From positions 744,001-808,000 of the forward strand of contig JAITYX010000041.1 in the NCBI GenBank assembly GCA_021018815.1: a stretch of DNA of 64,000 bases. The letters run 5' to 3'. Shown piece after piece: positions 11,435-23,775 of this stretch. Under the pieces are notes generated by a model. That model did not search any database, was not told where the DNA came from, and saw only the letters and a list, made by a program, of their open reading frames with translations. Both the position numbers and the translations under genes were made by a program. Within the stretch, counting starts at the first letter, position 1; the number at the start of each line of letters is the position of its first letter. Origin of the DNA: Talinum fruticosum. Taxonomy: Eukaryota > Streptophyta > Magnoliopsida > Caryophyllales > Talinaceae.

Positions 11435-12690
11435 TTTGACACGAGGGCTCTGGATTATGTACAATGTTTGATGATTCCTTACTTTGTCTGTTTCTAGTTC
11501 CCCCCCACCAAAAAAGAAAAAAGCTAAAGAAAAGGGTAACCTATGTTACTTTTGTGAGTCAACCTAACCTATGTTACTTTGATTTTTAAATATACGCTGT
11601 GTCAGACCATCAATATTTGAAAAGGGTAAGACACTTAACACTTCCAATTACAATGAGAATTTATTATGTTTTTTTTAAATAGTGAAGCCTAACACTGGGA
11701 CATGTATCCATATAGAACACCTGTACTCGAGTTCAAGTAACACATGACATTGGAAATGTTCATCCAGTTTAGACATTGGTCAAGTTAAGTTTGGATCTTG
11801 TTACGTTGGGGGTTCACGACATTCTGATTTGAGTCAGGTTTGGTTGGCTCAGGTGATTTTTTGGTTCGAGTCAACTTTAAGACAAATGATATTCTGTTGT
11901 ATTGTCTTACCAAAAAACAATTATAGGTAAGTTTTAGTTAACCACAATTTAACTCAAGTCAATTAGGGTTTCAAGTCCACATTCTAGTGAGCATATTTCA
12001 AGTGTCAAATTGAGTGAAGATATGTCATACATGTGAATTTTTTTGATTTGAATTTTAATTCAAGTCAATTTAGTCAGGTCTCACTTGTCAGACAATTTTA
12101 TAGTACAAAAAGGTTCATTTTTTTTTAATTTTCTTTAACAGTCATTTCTTTTGGATTTGTAATTTGCTCATGCACATACAAATATCTCCATACTAGTAAT
12201 ACGTGCAAGGTTACTTTTAATTTTTCGATTCTTGATTGCAAGGCTTGTCATAAGGATTTTGTCATCATCAGCGATAGAAAACTACTCCCAAGTTGGTGAA
12301 TGGTACCTTTGGATGGTTGGCGCATCTTTAGTAGTATAATGTATCACATTTGCAATGCTCATTGAAGACACCTCTCCTGAGCAAAGGCTGCAAGAGTTCA
12401 ACTATTAAAGCAGATTGGCGGAACAAGATTCCTTATAATTTGTGAATTGTGATACAAATATTATTTTTAGAAGTAGCTATTAAAGCAAATATTCAGGTTT
12501 CAGATCTTGGGCCAGTACGTTTTGTCAGGTGTACCGCCATGCCAATTCTATGGTTCACCTTGAAGACTCCCTTGGCATCCAAGCTACGTCAATTTGAAGA
12601 ACACGAGAGAATAATTCAGAACTATCCCACATTACTATATTGTCACCAGGACCCTAAGGTTTGCGCAACACTAATGAATGTGAGCTTCTA
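11435..12690. other. 3' flank of the YrdC gene, no further gene recognised
   Basis: The start of this stretch should hold the YrdC 3' UTR. A C8 run lies near 11503. From about 11750 to 12110 there are repeats of a GACTCAA/TTGAGTC type motif. A small frame at 12449-12691 has no recognisable domain. I see no conserved gene. Confidence 0.5.
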
Positions 12691-15110
12691 AGCAATGTTA
12701 AAAGAACTGACTCGATGATTGATTTATTGGACAAGTGGATTAATGGTCAACCAATTAGACTATTATAACCGAGGTTGGATAGGGCATACTTACCAGAGTT
12801 TAAGCTAATTTGTCTACATATCTCCAAGGTAAACATATTTTTAATAAAAAATATGAAGATAAGTATATTATTGTCTTCTCTATGTCTAATAAAAAGAATG
12901 TTATATTCCATAGAAAAATAAAAATAAAAAATGGCATAAAAATTAACATATAGCCCAAGGAAAAAGCCAATTCATACTTGAATTCACCAAAGCCTTAAGA
13001 AAGTAAATTAAAGTAAATCCTGAACATCCTCCTGCTCATCTATGTTAAGATAACCGAATCGGTTGAATCGGGAACCGGTCTCTTGAATTATTGGGTTAAT
13101 GTTTTGGCTCGTTCAGACAATTGAATCGGAAAAAATCGACTTGAATCGATCGACCTGGTTGAATTGTGTGACCCGTTTTAACCGCGGTTGGACCATAATT
13201 TTGCAACTTTTAAAGCACCCTTTTCTTGTTGTCTGCCTCTCTCTCTCCCCTCACCTGAACCATCTACCTCACGCCCACCTGTTGCTCCTCATGCTCTCTC
13301 TAACCTGTTGGCCAGTTGACTCTCCTTGGCTGGCGGCCAACCTCATCTCTTAGGCTGGGCTTTGGAGACTAATATCAACGTTGGCAACAATTGTGGCTCA
13401 AGTAGCTTTAAAGGAGAGACTGTGGCTGCTTTAGAAGAGGGAGAAAGTTAGAGAGATACTGCTTTATAGGAGAGAGAGAATTAGAGGAGAGATAGAGAGA
13501 GTAGGTGCTTTAGAGGAGAGAGAGAGAGGTAGAGGTGTGATGATAAAATTGACAGAGAGGGAGGCTGTAGTAGTGATTGAGGGGAGACGGTTTAAAACAC
13601 TCAGGGTTTTTTCTTTTCCAATATATAAAAAGCTAAAAGCATTAGGGTTTAGACGAACTTTTTCGATAAGACGCATAGTTCTTTTATAAATATGGGTTTA
13701 AGTTCATTTTATTCTTTACTTAAATATATATCGATTTGGACTCGTTTAATCCAGGTTCAACCATCAACCGGATCAACCGTTCTAATCCGAAGTTAAACGG
13801 TCCGACCGGTCGAATCATCGACCCACTTTGCCGACCAAGGTCAATCACTCGAGCGAGTTCTCTCAATAGAGTCTGTTCATTCTTTTGAGCCATGCCCCTT
13901 TCCCTCTCCCTCTTTCTATCTCCTCTACTTCTTTTCTCTACTCCTTTTCTGCTCTTTCAGGAGCCCTCTCTTATGTTAAGAGAACTGCCCGGCCAGAAAG
14001 CGGGTTGATGGTTTGACCTGGTCGTATGCAGTTTACTTGACTAAACCTAGGTTGACCCAATTAATGATCGAACCAGGTTAGACTGGTCATAACCTGTATA
14101 ATATATATATATATATATATATACACAAAAAATATAGGTCTTGTCTAGATAAAAAAAGAAAAATAGCTTGTAGACCTCTTTGGAAAAGCCATGTTTTTGG
14201 GCCTCTTTGAAAAACAAAATATGAAGGAACCCTAGCTGCTTTAAACATAACCCCTTCAGTTATTCTTGAGCAATGTGTAGCCGCCTACCCCCTTTAATTG
14301 GTGCTGGAGAGAGAGTGAGTGAGAGAGAAATAGAGAGAGCGAGTGACATAGAGATAGAGAGAGACGTAGACACAAAGCCCCTCTCCCCTTCTTCAATTGA
14401 AGTTCCTCCTCAAGCGGCCATACTCTCCTCTTCATCATCCTTCTACTAAGTAAGAATCTACTCCTCCAGCTATCTTTATCTTCTACTCTTGTTTCTTTGC
14501 CATGGACAAACTTCAAATATTGTTGTCGCTAGCAAAAGGAAGCTTTAGAGGGGCAAAGAATATATGGATGAAGCCACCATTGACGTGATGATTCAATTTT
14601 TTGCAATTTTTTAATTAAGATTTATAATTCCGGTTCGACAGCGACTCGACGGGGTTAAATCGTGCCTGATTTGAGCGATTTTAATCGAGTCGATCCGGTT
14701 CAATTTTCAAGCGGGCCATCTATCCTGTTTGGACCGGATGCATGACCGGTTCCTAGTTAAACCGCCCGGTCCGATTCGGTTCTAGTAATGTAAGCCTCTT
14801 GCCCTTTCTCTCTGCTCCTTAGCTGCCCGCCCTTGCTCCTTCTCTCTTCCCTTTTCAGCCTCCCACCCCACCCCATCCCTCTTTCTTTCTCCTCCTTGCC
14901 CACATTTTTCTCTGCTCACTATATGAAGGAGAGAAAAACTTTAACTGGGAAAATCCCAATTGCTCGAGTTACCTAGGTCAATCTTTGACTGAATCTTTTT
15001 GCTTTAATGCGCTGAACGTTTTTAGCGTTAATTGAATCGCTGGTCTAGTTGGTTTTTGAATCAATCAATTCAACTGGCCAGTCTAATTTTCTTAACATTG
15101 CTTATAAGCC
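12691..15110. repeat. Cluster of dispersed repeats with ATGTTAA termini and CCGGTT(G/C)AACC-rich interiors
   Basis: A common end sequence, close to ATGTTAAGA, occurs at about 12695 (AATGTTAAAAGAACTG), 13042 (ATGTTAAGATAACCG) and 13973 (ATGTTAAGAGAACTG), and inverted at 15090 (TCTTAACATTG on the plus strand is CAATGTTAAG on the minus). Interiors are rich in CGGTT/AACCG blocks (13050-13200, 13740-13850, 14000-14100, 14630-14790) and separated by GA/CT-rich low-complexity stretches. They look like short non-autonomous DNA elements inserted next to or into each other. Exact element borders are uncertain. Confidence 0.4.
14098..14123. repeat. (TA)n microsatellite
   Basis: Perfect TA dinucleotide run of about 12 units. 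Confidence 0.9.
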
Positions 15111-16079
15111 AACCCTTGGATATTGAGAAGTTGGCCACAAAGATGTTTAATTTTTGGTTGTTCCATTCTATAATGTTGTTTCTTTTGTGATGGCTAGGTT
15201 CTAAGGAATCGAATAAGTCAAATCTTGGCTCGGGCTCGGTCTGAACAAAGTTCGGCTTAGCTTTATTTCAGTTTGGATGCCTATCGAGCTGAGCCCAAGC
15301 CTGAGGAGGCTTGACTCGGCTTAATTGAGCTTGTACAAGTAGTTTGCGTAGAAAATAGCCTATATTTTAATGCATATGCTTACACTTTGCATTAGATTCA
15401 ATGTCCATAATTTTGTATAGATTGATACTAAACAACATTATTACTGCATTTGAACACTTTGAAATTCAGAAAAGTGGAAAAGGAATTGGGGAAAAGTTTA
15501 CATGGCATTAAAATTAGACAATCAAGAGGAATGAAATTTTTTGTATGTTATGCTTGTCAGACTAAGCTTTAACTTTTTTACACTGTTCCATATTAAGTTT
15601 TGATTAATGGCTACCCCTCTAAAGCTATCTTCCCTTAACATGGTCTTCGTCAAGGTGAACCACTTTTGCCATATTCCAAGGACTTTCTTGTTTAATTATT
15701 ACTACGGTGAGGCAAAATCCATTCATAGAGGCACAGTGTGCAGGGGTCTGCCTATGGTTTCTATAGGAAATAGAGCAAAATATCTAGCAGAAGCAGTATG
15801 ATAAAAGATATTTAGAAAATTACTAAAGAAGGAAAAATAAAGATGATCATCGAAACTTACGTGGAAACCCAAAATAGGGAGAAAATCACAGGTGGAAATA
15901 AGAAATCCACTAAAATAAATGAGTATAAAATTCAATCTCAAGAGGCATGAAAGCGCAACAAGACTAGAATAATAAGAGATTACAAATACTCTTAAAACAC
16001 TCATCTAGAACACCTAAAAATGGATAATAGAGATAAATCCACAGAGATCAAATGGTATAGTAATGTGGATGCGTCTTAA
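15111..16079. other. Repeat-derived intergenic sequence before Tat copy A
   Basis: Between 15205 and 15345 there is a GCTCGG/GAGCT-rich block of a kind common in plant MITEs. From about 15860 the phrase TTACGTGGAAACCCAAAATA with the following purine-rich block resembles the corresponding part of Copia LTRs in this window (compare 970-1010), suggesting a further diverged LTR fragment. A 64-residue frame at 15607-15801 has no recognisable family. Confidence 0.35.
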
Positions 16080-16599
16080 ACACCTTACATATTTTTGTTG
16101 AACCCATTCCAGGTCAATGGGACTCGTCTATCTTCATTTAAGACATCGGTGAGTCCAAGGCACTTCCTAACTTGCCTCCTTTAGATCCATAAGTCCATGG
16201 GCTGTGGGTAATTGATGAAGAAGATGTCTACGGAACAAGAAACAATAGTGATGACAATGACGACGACTTCGGGGCACACCACCCGTAGAAGAAGAAGACT
16301 TTTAGGGAGAACCTAAAGGTCCGTAAATCCAATTCTTTGCTAGATGCGAACGACATAACGCACCACCTGGGTGCACAACATGATTCAGGAAGCTCCAAAA
16401 GAACCTAAAGTTGCTAAAGAAGAAGACCCAATCCTTAAACAACTTCAAAAGTTAAAAGTCGATATCTCAATTTGGCGACTTATATCTAGTTTCCAAAAAC
16501 ATAGGCGAGGCTTTGATTGACACATTTAGCAAGATTGAGGTCTCTTCGAAACCATGGTAAAGGAAGTAATAGGATTTGTTAATAGTGGGGATTGAACAA

Positions 16600-17110
16600 T
16601 TACTTTTAATCAAAAGGATCTTCCTGAAGAAGGCGTTGCGCACAACAATGCCCTTTATTTAATCAGTAACTTGCATCAACAAGTTTGTTTCCTTAACCTT
16701 GGTAGACAACAGATCAACTATGAATGTCTCGTCCTCGGAGGACCCTAAAAGGCTAGGAATTAGAGAGCAAAAACTCTCTAAACAGACTATCCATCTCCAA
16801 GCTTACGACAATTCTAAGAGAACAAGATTGGGAATGCCGACCTAACCAATCAATATAGGGTTAGTAGAAAGGAACATTGAATTCTAAGTCCTATATATCC
16901 CAGCCTACCTTCAATCTACTCATAGGGTGGCCTTGGTTACATGATCATCAAGCGAGTGCCCTCTACACTCGCATCGAAAGTTAAGATGATCATTAAAGGT
17001 CAAGTTGTAATCGTTAACGAGGATAACATTTATGCTACTATCACCTCTAAAGAATCCGTGGTTGAGATCGAGCACGTTACCAACGATAAAGAACTATATT
17101 GATCCGAGAT
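16600..17110 (+). pseudogene. Tat copy A aspartic protease region
   Basis: Homologous to B 43240-43740. The active-site box reads L-V-D-N-R-S at 16699-16716, whereas copy B keeps L-V-D-N-G-S, so A has lost the catalytic-loop glycine. Downstream the protease signature of an isoleucine/leucine-rich strand and a W-L-H-type motif can be followed only across frameshifts. This enzyme would cleave the Gag-Pol polyprotein; it is dead here. Confidence 0.65.
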
Positions 17111-17936
17111 TGTTGCTTCCTTAAACAAGGATGAAGCACCTCTTAACTTCAATCCTTATGGAAATCGTAGAGTCCACCCAATGCTTAGGAAGAAGGGGTA
17201 CTTTCTAGGTCTAGTTGCGTAAAGAAGGACCACCCTATCTTTCCACCCCTTGAACCCACTAACAACTACAAATTTGGGCTAGGCTATCAATCTACTACTA
17301 AGGAAGTAGCCCAAGCCAAGTGGGAAGTTCGGATTAAGAGGATTGCATCCGACACGATCCGTCTATTAAGCCCGTTCCTTATACTTTAAATGGGCAGCTC
17401 CCGAGAGAAGGGGACGACTTTCCCTACTATGGTTTTCCTAAACCCTAATATCTCAAAACTAAGGACATTCCGGTACCGAGCTTGGAGATTTTTAGTGACT
17501 ATTGTATATTAGAAAAGGAGGCACCCTACCTCCTCGAAGAGGGACAGTCTACACCGGATCGGACCAGTCTCACCGGGAATAATTTCTTCGGTCTATTGTT
17601 CGGGTAAGAGAAGAACTCGAAGAAAATTCGGTCTCGGTACTATCACAAGCCATGTCACACCTACGGCTCAATCCGTCCATATTCATCACCGACGCCGATA
17701 ATGAAGTGTCTAAGCATGTTACTTGGATTAACACCGAGGAGGGCCAAGAATTCGCTGTTAGGTTAGGAGTGCATCCCCTTCCCGAGTGTAGTACTAGGGC
17801 TTTTAATTCTCCTTCGTTGTTTCGAGTTCTTTTCCTAATTCCGTTTCCAGCTCCGCATCTTCGCTTCGAGTTTGATGTAGTCGTTTCTTTATTCAATAAA
17901 GTGAATCTTTCTCGCTTACTCTTTGCCTCCTTTTGT
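17110..17936 (+). pseudogene. Tat copy A linker between protease and reverse transcriptase
   Basis: Aligns with B 43740-44456 and 45965-46095, the segment that in B is split by a SIRE-like solo LTR. No catalytic domain is visible, only scattered open frames. The single GGCTT at 17798-17802 corresponds to the duplicated target of that LTR in B. Confidence 0.6.
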
Positions 17937-18338
17937 TTTCAATTGTTTTGCCTCTAATGACGAACAAGAAATCCTTAAAAAATTAACAAAAGCAATGGAA
18001 GATCACGAAAATCGCTCACCAATAATAGAGGAAACAATAATAATTAATCTAGGATTAGTTGATCAATCCCAAGAAGTTAAGATCGGGAAAACACTAGATC
18101 CGGAAGAGCAAAAGAAATTTACTTCGCTCCTCACGAGTTCATAGATGATTTGCATGGTCCTACAAAGACATGTCGGGACAGATCCAAGTATAGCGTAACA
18201 TAAAATTCCACTTTATGAAGACGCTAAGCCGATTAAGCGAAGCTAAGGAGAATGAAGCATGAGTGGGCATTAAAGATTAAGGAAGAGGTCCGTAAGCGGT
18301 TAGAGGTTGGATTCATCAAAGTGGTTCACTATCCTCGG
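17937..18338 (+). pseudogene. Tat copy A reverse transcriptase, N-terminal part
   Basis: The frame carries MEDHENRSPIIEETIIINLG at about 17995-18055, nearly identical to copy B at 46155-46215, then the segment preceding RT motif 1 with FIKVVHYP at 18312-18335. It stops where the L LTR inserts and continues at 25389. Stops near 18141 and 18245 break the frame. Confidence 0.8.
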
Positions 18339-19235
18339 TGGGTAGTCAGTAGGAACCACGGCTCGTGGCCGCCCAAATCGGGCCGGGCCGGACAGAACCG
18401 AGCTTCCCCACGAATTGGGTTTGACGTAGGAATTTTAGAAAGTTATTTTTAAAGAATAATTTTATGGTTTTGGAAATGACTTTTTGAAAGTGGGGATTAA
18501 TCTCTTATTTAGCAAATTTATTAAATTGAGTTAGAGATGGATTAAATTGAATTGATCGGCGTTTTATTAATTGTTTTATTTTAGAAATCATTTTCGTAAT
18601 TCTCGGAATGTTATTTCTTAATCGAAAAAATAAATTAAATTTGGAATATTAAATCTGCCATGAGGCTTTAGGGCTAGATCAGCATGAAAATGCTAATCCG
18701 GACCGAAGCCACGACCACGAGTCACGAGTCACGGCTTAAAGAATCGACTGCGACCTTTGGCCCGGCAGTGCATCCGGAAGCCCAAATTTATTTACTTGTA
18801 GTTAGAAAAACCGAGATGCAATTTAAATATAAATAAAATACAAAAAGAGAAGTCGCTAGTAAGTTTTTAGGGAAGAAAAACTAACAAAAACAAAAATAAA
18901 AATTTGCTCTTTCGATCTTAATATGGAAAAAGAAGAGTGAAAAAGGCTAAAAGTTACTCCGTCGGTCTTAGAACCGAGAATCGGATTCGGGGCGAGGGTA
19001 TGAAACGTAGGGAAAACCCTTCCGTTCCTCCCGTCCGAAGACGGTCATTACTAGTTTGAGTAGTGCATTAAAATAGCATAGTAAGCACAAGCACACAACA
19101 TATTAAACGAAATTAAAGCAACCAAAACATGAGTAAAAGAAATAAAAGCAAATAAAAGGAAAGCGGTAAAGGAAAATAAAAACATGCCATAAAAGCGAAA
19201 GAAAAGAAAACCGAGAAACTTTAAAGGTTATCGTA

Positions 19236-21815
19236 ACACATCACCCCGGCCCGGGTCGGCATATTACATGCCAGGATTCCTCGAGAGGAGCCCCTAAGGC
19301 TATTGAAGATCTCAACTTAGGTTTACTAGCTTTCTCTTAGATTGGCGAAAGCGTGTTTCTACATTTCCAAAGGTTTTCTCGAAAATTTTGGTAGAGTTTC
19401 CTCCGTAATTTGTCTAATCCTATAAGCTTAAAGCCTTAGACCCCGCACAAAACACATATATAAACTCAACGAGCCACACGCTCGGAGTATCCACAACACA
19501 AACTCAACGAGCCACATGCCGGGTAAACACATTGGTCTTTTATACTCATAATCGGAATACAGTTCAACATATATCATACAACCGATCTTTATATCTTGGA
19601 AACATAAAGCACGTAACGAGTTCGGAGATGTCCTATCCATTGGTCCATTTCTTCTAAAAGCCAAAAAGCTAACTCTTTTCTATACCTGAAAATGTTGGTA
19701 AGGTCATGAGCTCCACCAGCCCAGTGAATAACCCAAACCCAACCTCTTATTTCATTTTGCACATTAGTTCATTGGCAATCACACGTAAGTTCAACTTTCA
19801 TCAAGCAACATGCTATTCGGAGTATACATGCTTGAGATATGCAAGATACTAAACTTACCAACTTAGCGAGCGACACATATGACATCACTCACTAATGAAA
19901 TCAATCAAGACATACTTCATTTATTGTTTTTATGCAAATATGTCATATAATCATACGTCATGTAAATCATTCATCACGTAGATCATTCATATCATTTTGC
20001 ATGAAAACAAGATTCATGCTTGTTCTTGAGTTCATTCGTACATTCAATCATCATGTAAGTCATTGATTCTTTTTTTCTTTCTTGTTCATCATACATAATC
20101 AATCATTTCTTCATATCATAACTCTTGGTTCAATTCATATTCATTCGAATTGAAAGAAGATTTATGTCCTGCTCTAAAACCCACTTCTTTAATTCTTGGA
20201 GCCAAAATAATTTGTAGGCTCAGTTCTTGGAGGCAAAATAATTTATGGAAGAAAAATAATTCGTGACTTCGGTTGACGAGACACTTCTATGGCCATAGTT
20301 TCGAGGTTATTTAATTTGTGGGGGTTAGATCAATAACACAATCCTTTTTTCCTTTAGTATTTTACATTTCTTATTTTTTCATTATTTTCTTATTACTTAT
20401 CAACAAGATACACTTAATTCATATAAATCATACTCAATAACTTCATATGTAATATCTTTACAACTAACAATTCACGTAAACAAGTTCCAACTCAAGTGTA
20501 ATCAATATAACTCATGTAGACATGCTTATATCATTCATAAATCTATGTGCTTAATGATAAACACATTATCACATAAACATATCAATTAGGATTTCTAAGT
20601 AACGAACTTATCGCTTCATGAATGCATAATATTGCACATAAGTGGTTTATGTTTCTCTAACTTTCCTTGATCATTACATATCTCTTAATTTATCCATGTA
20701 ACTTCTTAAATTTCAGTTCTCTACCCAATTTCTCAATCAGCTCCAATTTTGCCTAAAACAGGACATTTTCACTCAAAAATTCATATCTTTCAATCTACTC
20801 ATCCAACGCATACCAAAATTGACAAGAAATTCTCATAAATTATCAAGAAGTTAAGTAAAAGTTTCAGAAATTTCTGGCTACGCATGAATTTACAAAAATT
20901 TGGATAGCAAGCATAATCGAGGCGGAATTTGCATTTTTAACATGTAATCGATTCTCCGATTTTAGCTTCTAATCGTATTCAACTTAAATTCATCAAAATC
21001 TCAACATACACCTCAATAATCATGCTCAACAATACTCAAACATCAAAATTTCGTGAATTAGATATCACAAAAATCACAACATGCTTTCTAATTTGCGAGT
21101 TCGTTGGTTTTAATGAATTTAGGCCTCGACTACTTTAATTAAATCTAAGGTTTCAAATTCATGCATCAATTTCCCTAATTAATTGACCCAATTCATTATT
21201 ACTTTTAGGAGAAGGGTTGAATTACTTACCTTGGATTCTTAGGGTTTTGATAAATTCTCGGCTTGAGGATTTTCGATTGGTTTTGCTTTCCTTTTGTCCT
21301 CTTAGTTTCTTTCTCTTCTTCCCGACCCTTTCTGCTTCTTCTTCCTCCTCTTGCTGCCCTCGGTCTCGGTCTCAGCCCCTATTGCTCTATCTCTTGTTGC
21401 TTTGGTTCGCCTTCTCGCTTTCTTTATTTCCTGTTCGCTTTATTGCTTGCTCCCTCATTCTTCTTCTTGCTCTGTCGATTCTCGCTTGCCGGCTCAATCC
21501 CGCACTTTCTTCTTCCTTCTTCCCTTTCTTTCCTTGGGCCTCTCGCTACTCTCGCTCATTTCCTCTATTTCTCCGCTCCGAATTTGGTTCTCTCGTTCCT
21601 CTCTGTTTCCGGTTCTTGGGTCCCCTCAAGCTCTCTCACTCTTGCTTCTTCTCTACTTCAGCTTTTTCTCCTTGCTCTCATTCCCCCTTCCTATCTCTCT
21701 CGTTCGTTTCTAATTCCTTTTTCCGGACCTTCGTTTTCTCCCCGCTTCCGTTTCAATATGTTCTCTTTCCTTTTACCCTCACACTTACTTTTAGGAGAGG
21801 GGTTGTCCGAGTAGA
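19236..21815 (-). mobile_element. Unclassified LTR-like noncoding segment, probably minus orientation
   Basis: A long noncoding AT-rich stretch with CT-rich blocks at 21290-21760. On the minus strand its texture (CTAAGAATCCAAGGTAAGTA near 21230, AATTGGGTCAATTAATTAGG near 21180) resembles LTRs of Tekay/Del-like chromoviruses. It contains no reverse transcriptase or gag. A direct repeat near 21203 and 21788 (TTACTTTTAGGAGA) flanks the CT-rich block. Long plus-strand frames here are low-complexity and not genes. Confidence 0.4.
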
Positions 21816-23407
21816 AGAGGAGGGGCGAGAGGGACGCCGGCGCTGGTATGATCTTGACGATGTGCTTGAGCGCGGCGGAGGGAGGACGAGGATCGCCGTC
21901 AAGGGCTCGGCTCCGAGTGGTCGACCCGTAACGAGAGGATCCAGAGGTTCCTCCCTGTGGACCTCGGTAGCTGGAGGGGTCCGCTCGGTCCGACCCGCTG
22001 CAGTTGTCCTTGTGCAGCTAGGTCTTCGACCCACTCGGACTACTGTCCGAGCCGAGTACTGCCACTTGAGCGTGAGGAGCAGCTTTACCCTCAACTCGTC
22101 CCTCCTTCTTCTTCTTTTGATGCTCCCTTGCCCGAGCAGGAGCCGCCTCGCCCGCGAGCTCCTCGGCTCTGCTTCTTCCCGGTCTTCTTCTCCGTCCTCC
22201 CCGCTATCCGAGGAGGAGGTCTTGGCCGAGCTCGAGGACGCTTTAGATGAGTCTCGAGTCGCTATGGTCCTAAGCCACCTTGGACCGTCTCTCCTGGAGG
22301 AGCTCGATCGGCTCCTTTTGCTCCTTCACCAAGGCCTTCATCTCAAGGAGCACTTCTTGCTGCTCTCGGATCCGAGATTGGGTCGTTTTTGGTTGATGGT
22401 CATGGTCCGATAGACAGACTTGAATGACCGGAGCATGTCCTTGAATTCCAAGGACACAGAGTTGATTTTGTCCAAGAAAGCGGAGGACAAAATGGAGGAG
22501 AGAGACTTAGAAACACCTGAGGTGGAAGCACCACCAGGTGGGGCAGGAGAGAGAGAGGGGCTTCTTCTCGAGTCTAAGGCGAAGAAGGTGGCCTCGGCTA
22601 TGAGTTGTGTACCCATACACCAGGTTGAGTTTCCTGGTATCCGTACCCTCGAAGTTCCTTTTTGCCGACAACAACGGCAACCTCGAAGTAGCGTTTGGGT
22701 CCGAGGGGAGAGGAACTTTAAATTGTTTGAAAACAAGGGTGAGAAGAGCACCGAAAGGAAGAGGGGTGTTCTTCTTATTTTGGAATTGAGCTGGCACAGC
22801 TGCCATTTGCTTCAATGATGAGGGGAAGAGGTCTACTCGTAGCCCGCAAGAATGTCAAAAAGAGCTTTTAAATGATTGGAGTTGGGGTTCTCCTTGCTGG
22901 AATGCTTGAGAGAAAAGGTTCTCATCAGCAGAAGCACGTAAGATGTGCTTCGATTCGAGCTGAGTCACCGAAAAATTTTTCCGTGACTCGGGGAACTCTT
23001 TGGCGTACTTTTCAAAGAAGTCGTTAGCGACTTCGATGAAGGGGATGGGGTTGCTGTTCAAGAAGAGAGAGGAGACCTTGAACAAGCGGTGGAGAAGGGA
23101 GGTGTTTATTCGAACAGTTACATTCGAACCCCGGAGGTTAGAACACCTTCGTAGCTAGTGAGGTGAGTGTAAAACTCGGATACGAGTTCGGGGTAGATGA
23201 ACTCGCTGAAACAAAGAAAGTTGTAAACACCGGTGTTTTGGATGTATGGCAACCACGAGAATTTTGTGGTTGGAAAGAATTTGTCGTCCAAGCACAAGAT
23301 GCTTGGGTGACAACATGTTTAGATGAGAAGGAGCCTTCTTGGCTTTTGGTACGAGGCTTCTTCGAAGAAGAGCCAAGAAAGTCGGGGTGAGAACCTCTCT
23401 TAGGCAT
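21816..23407 (-). pseudogene. Retroelement extra ORF resembling the putative plant transposon protein domain
   Basis: Translated from a minus-strand ATG at 23405-23407, the sequence begins MPKRGSHPDFLGSSSKKPR, then, across frameshifts, shows FIYPELVSEFYTHLTSYEG (about 23180-23120), a helix-rich stretch (23085-22860), and LPFGALLTLVFKQFKVPL (about 22760-22705). These are hallmarks I associate with the so-called putative plant transposon protein domain found beside plant LTR retrotransposons; its function is unknown. Downstream is Pro/Ser-rich low complexity. Several frameshifts and stops are present. A possible promoter lies upstream at 23640-23700. Confidence 0.55.
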
Positions 23408-23647
23408 TTAGAAGGAGAAAAGAGAGAAGTGAAACTTTGAGAGAGAGTGGAAGAGAGTAGGTCGACCGAGTGAAAGAAAAAGAGTAGAAGAAAGAGATGA
23501 GAGTAGTCGAGCTTACTTGAGATGAGCTTCATGTCGCTTGAAAATGTCCACAAGTTACTGTAGACGTAGAGAGCTTGCGCGAGAAGTTTCGGTTTTGAGA
23601 GAGAGAGTAAAAGAAATGTAAAGTAGTGAGACGAAGGTGAATAGACG

Positions 23648-23696
23648 CTATTTATAGAGAAAATGATCGTCCTTCAACGCAACGCTATTTATATAT
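23648..23696 (-). promoter_or_regulatory. Candidate TATA boxes of the minus-strand extra ORF
   Basis: On the minus strand TATATAAATAGCG (plus 23683-23695) and a second CTATAAATAGCG (plus 23646-23657) lie about 240-290 bases before the ATG at 23407, followed by a CT-rich leader. Two TATA-like boxes of the same form suggest a small duplication. Function is inferred only from sequence. Confidence 0.4.
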
Positions 23697-23775
23697 CCGT
23701 TCCGACTCGGCTCTTTCATCAATCACCTCAAACCGGTGTGACGGTTCTCTTCTCAACGGTTCAAATTCAAACGGT

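Noticed and set aside
21217..22413. 398-residue plus-strand open frame, the longest in the window
   Set aside because: It is extremely rich in Ser, Leu, Phe and Arg, arises from CT-rich DNA, and runs antisense to the recognisable minus-strand extra ORF; overlapping frames in other phases look the same. No domain.
22420..22818. 132-residue plus-strand frame
   Set aside because: It is antisense to the extra ORF block and shows no motif; a shadow frame.
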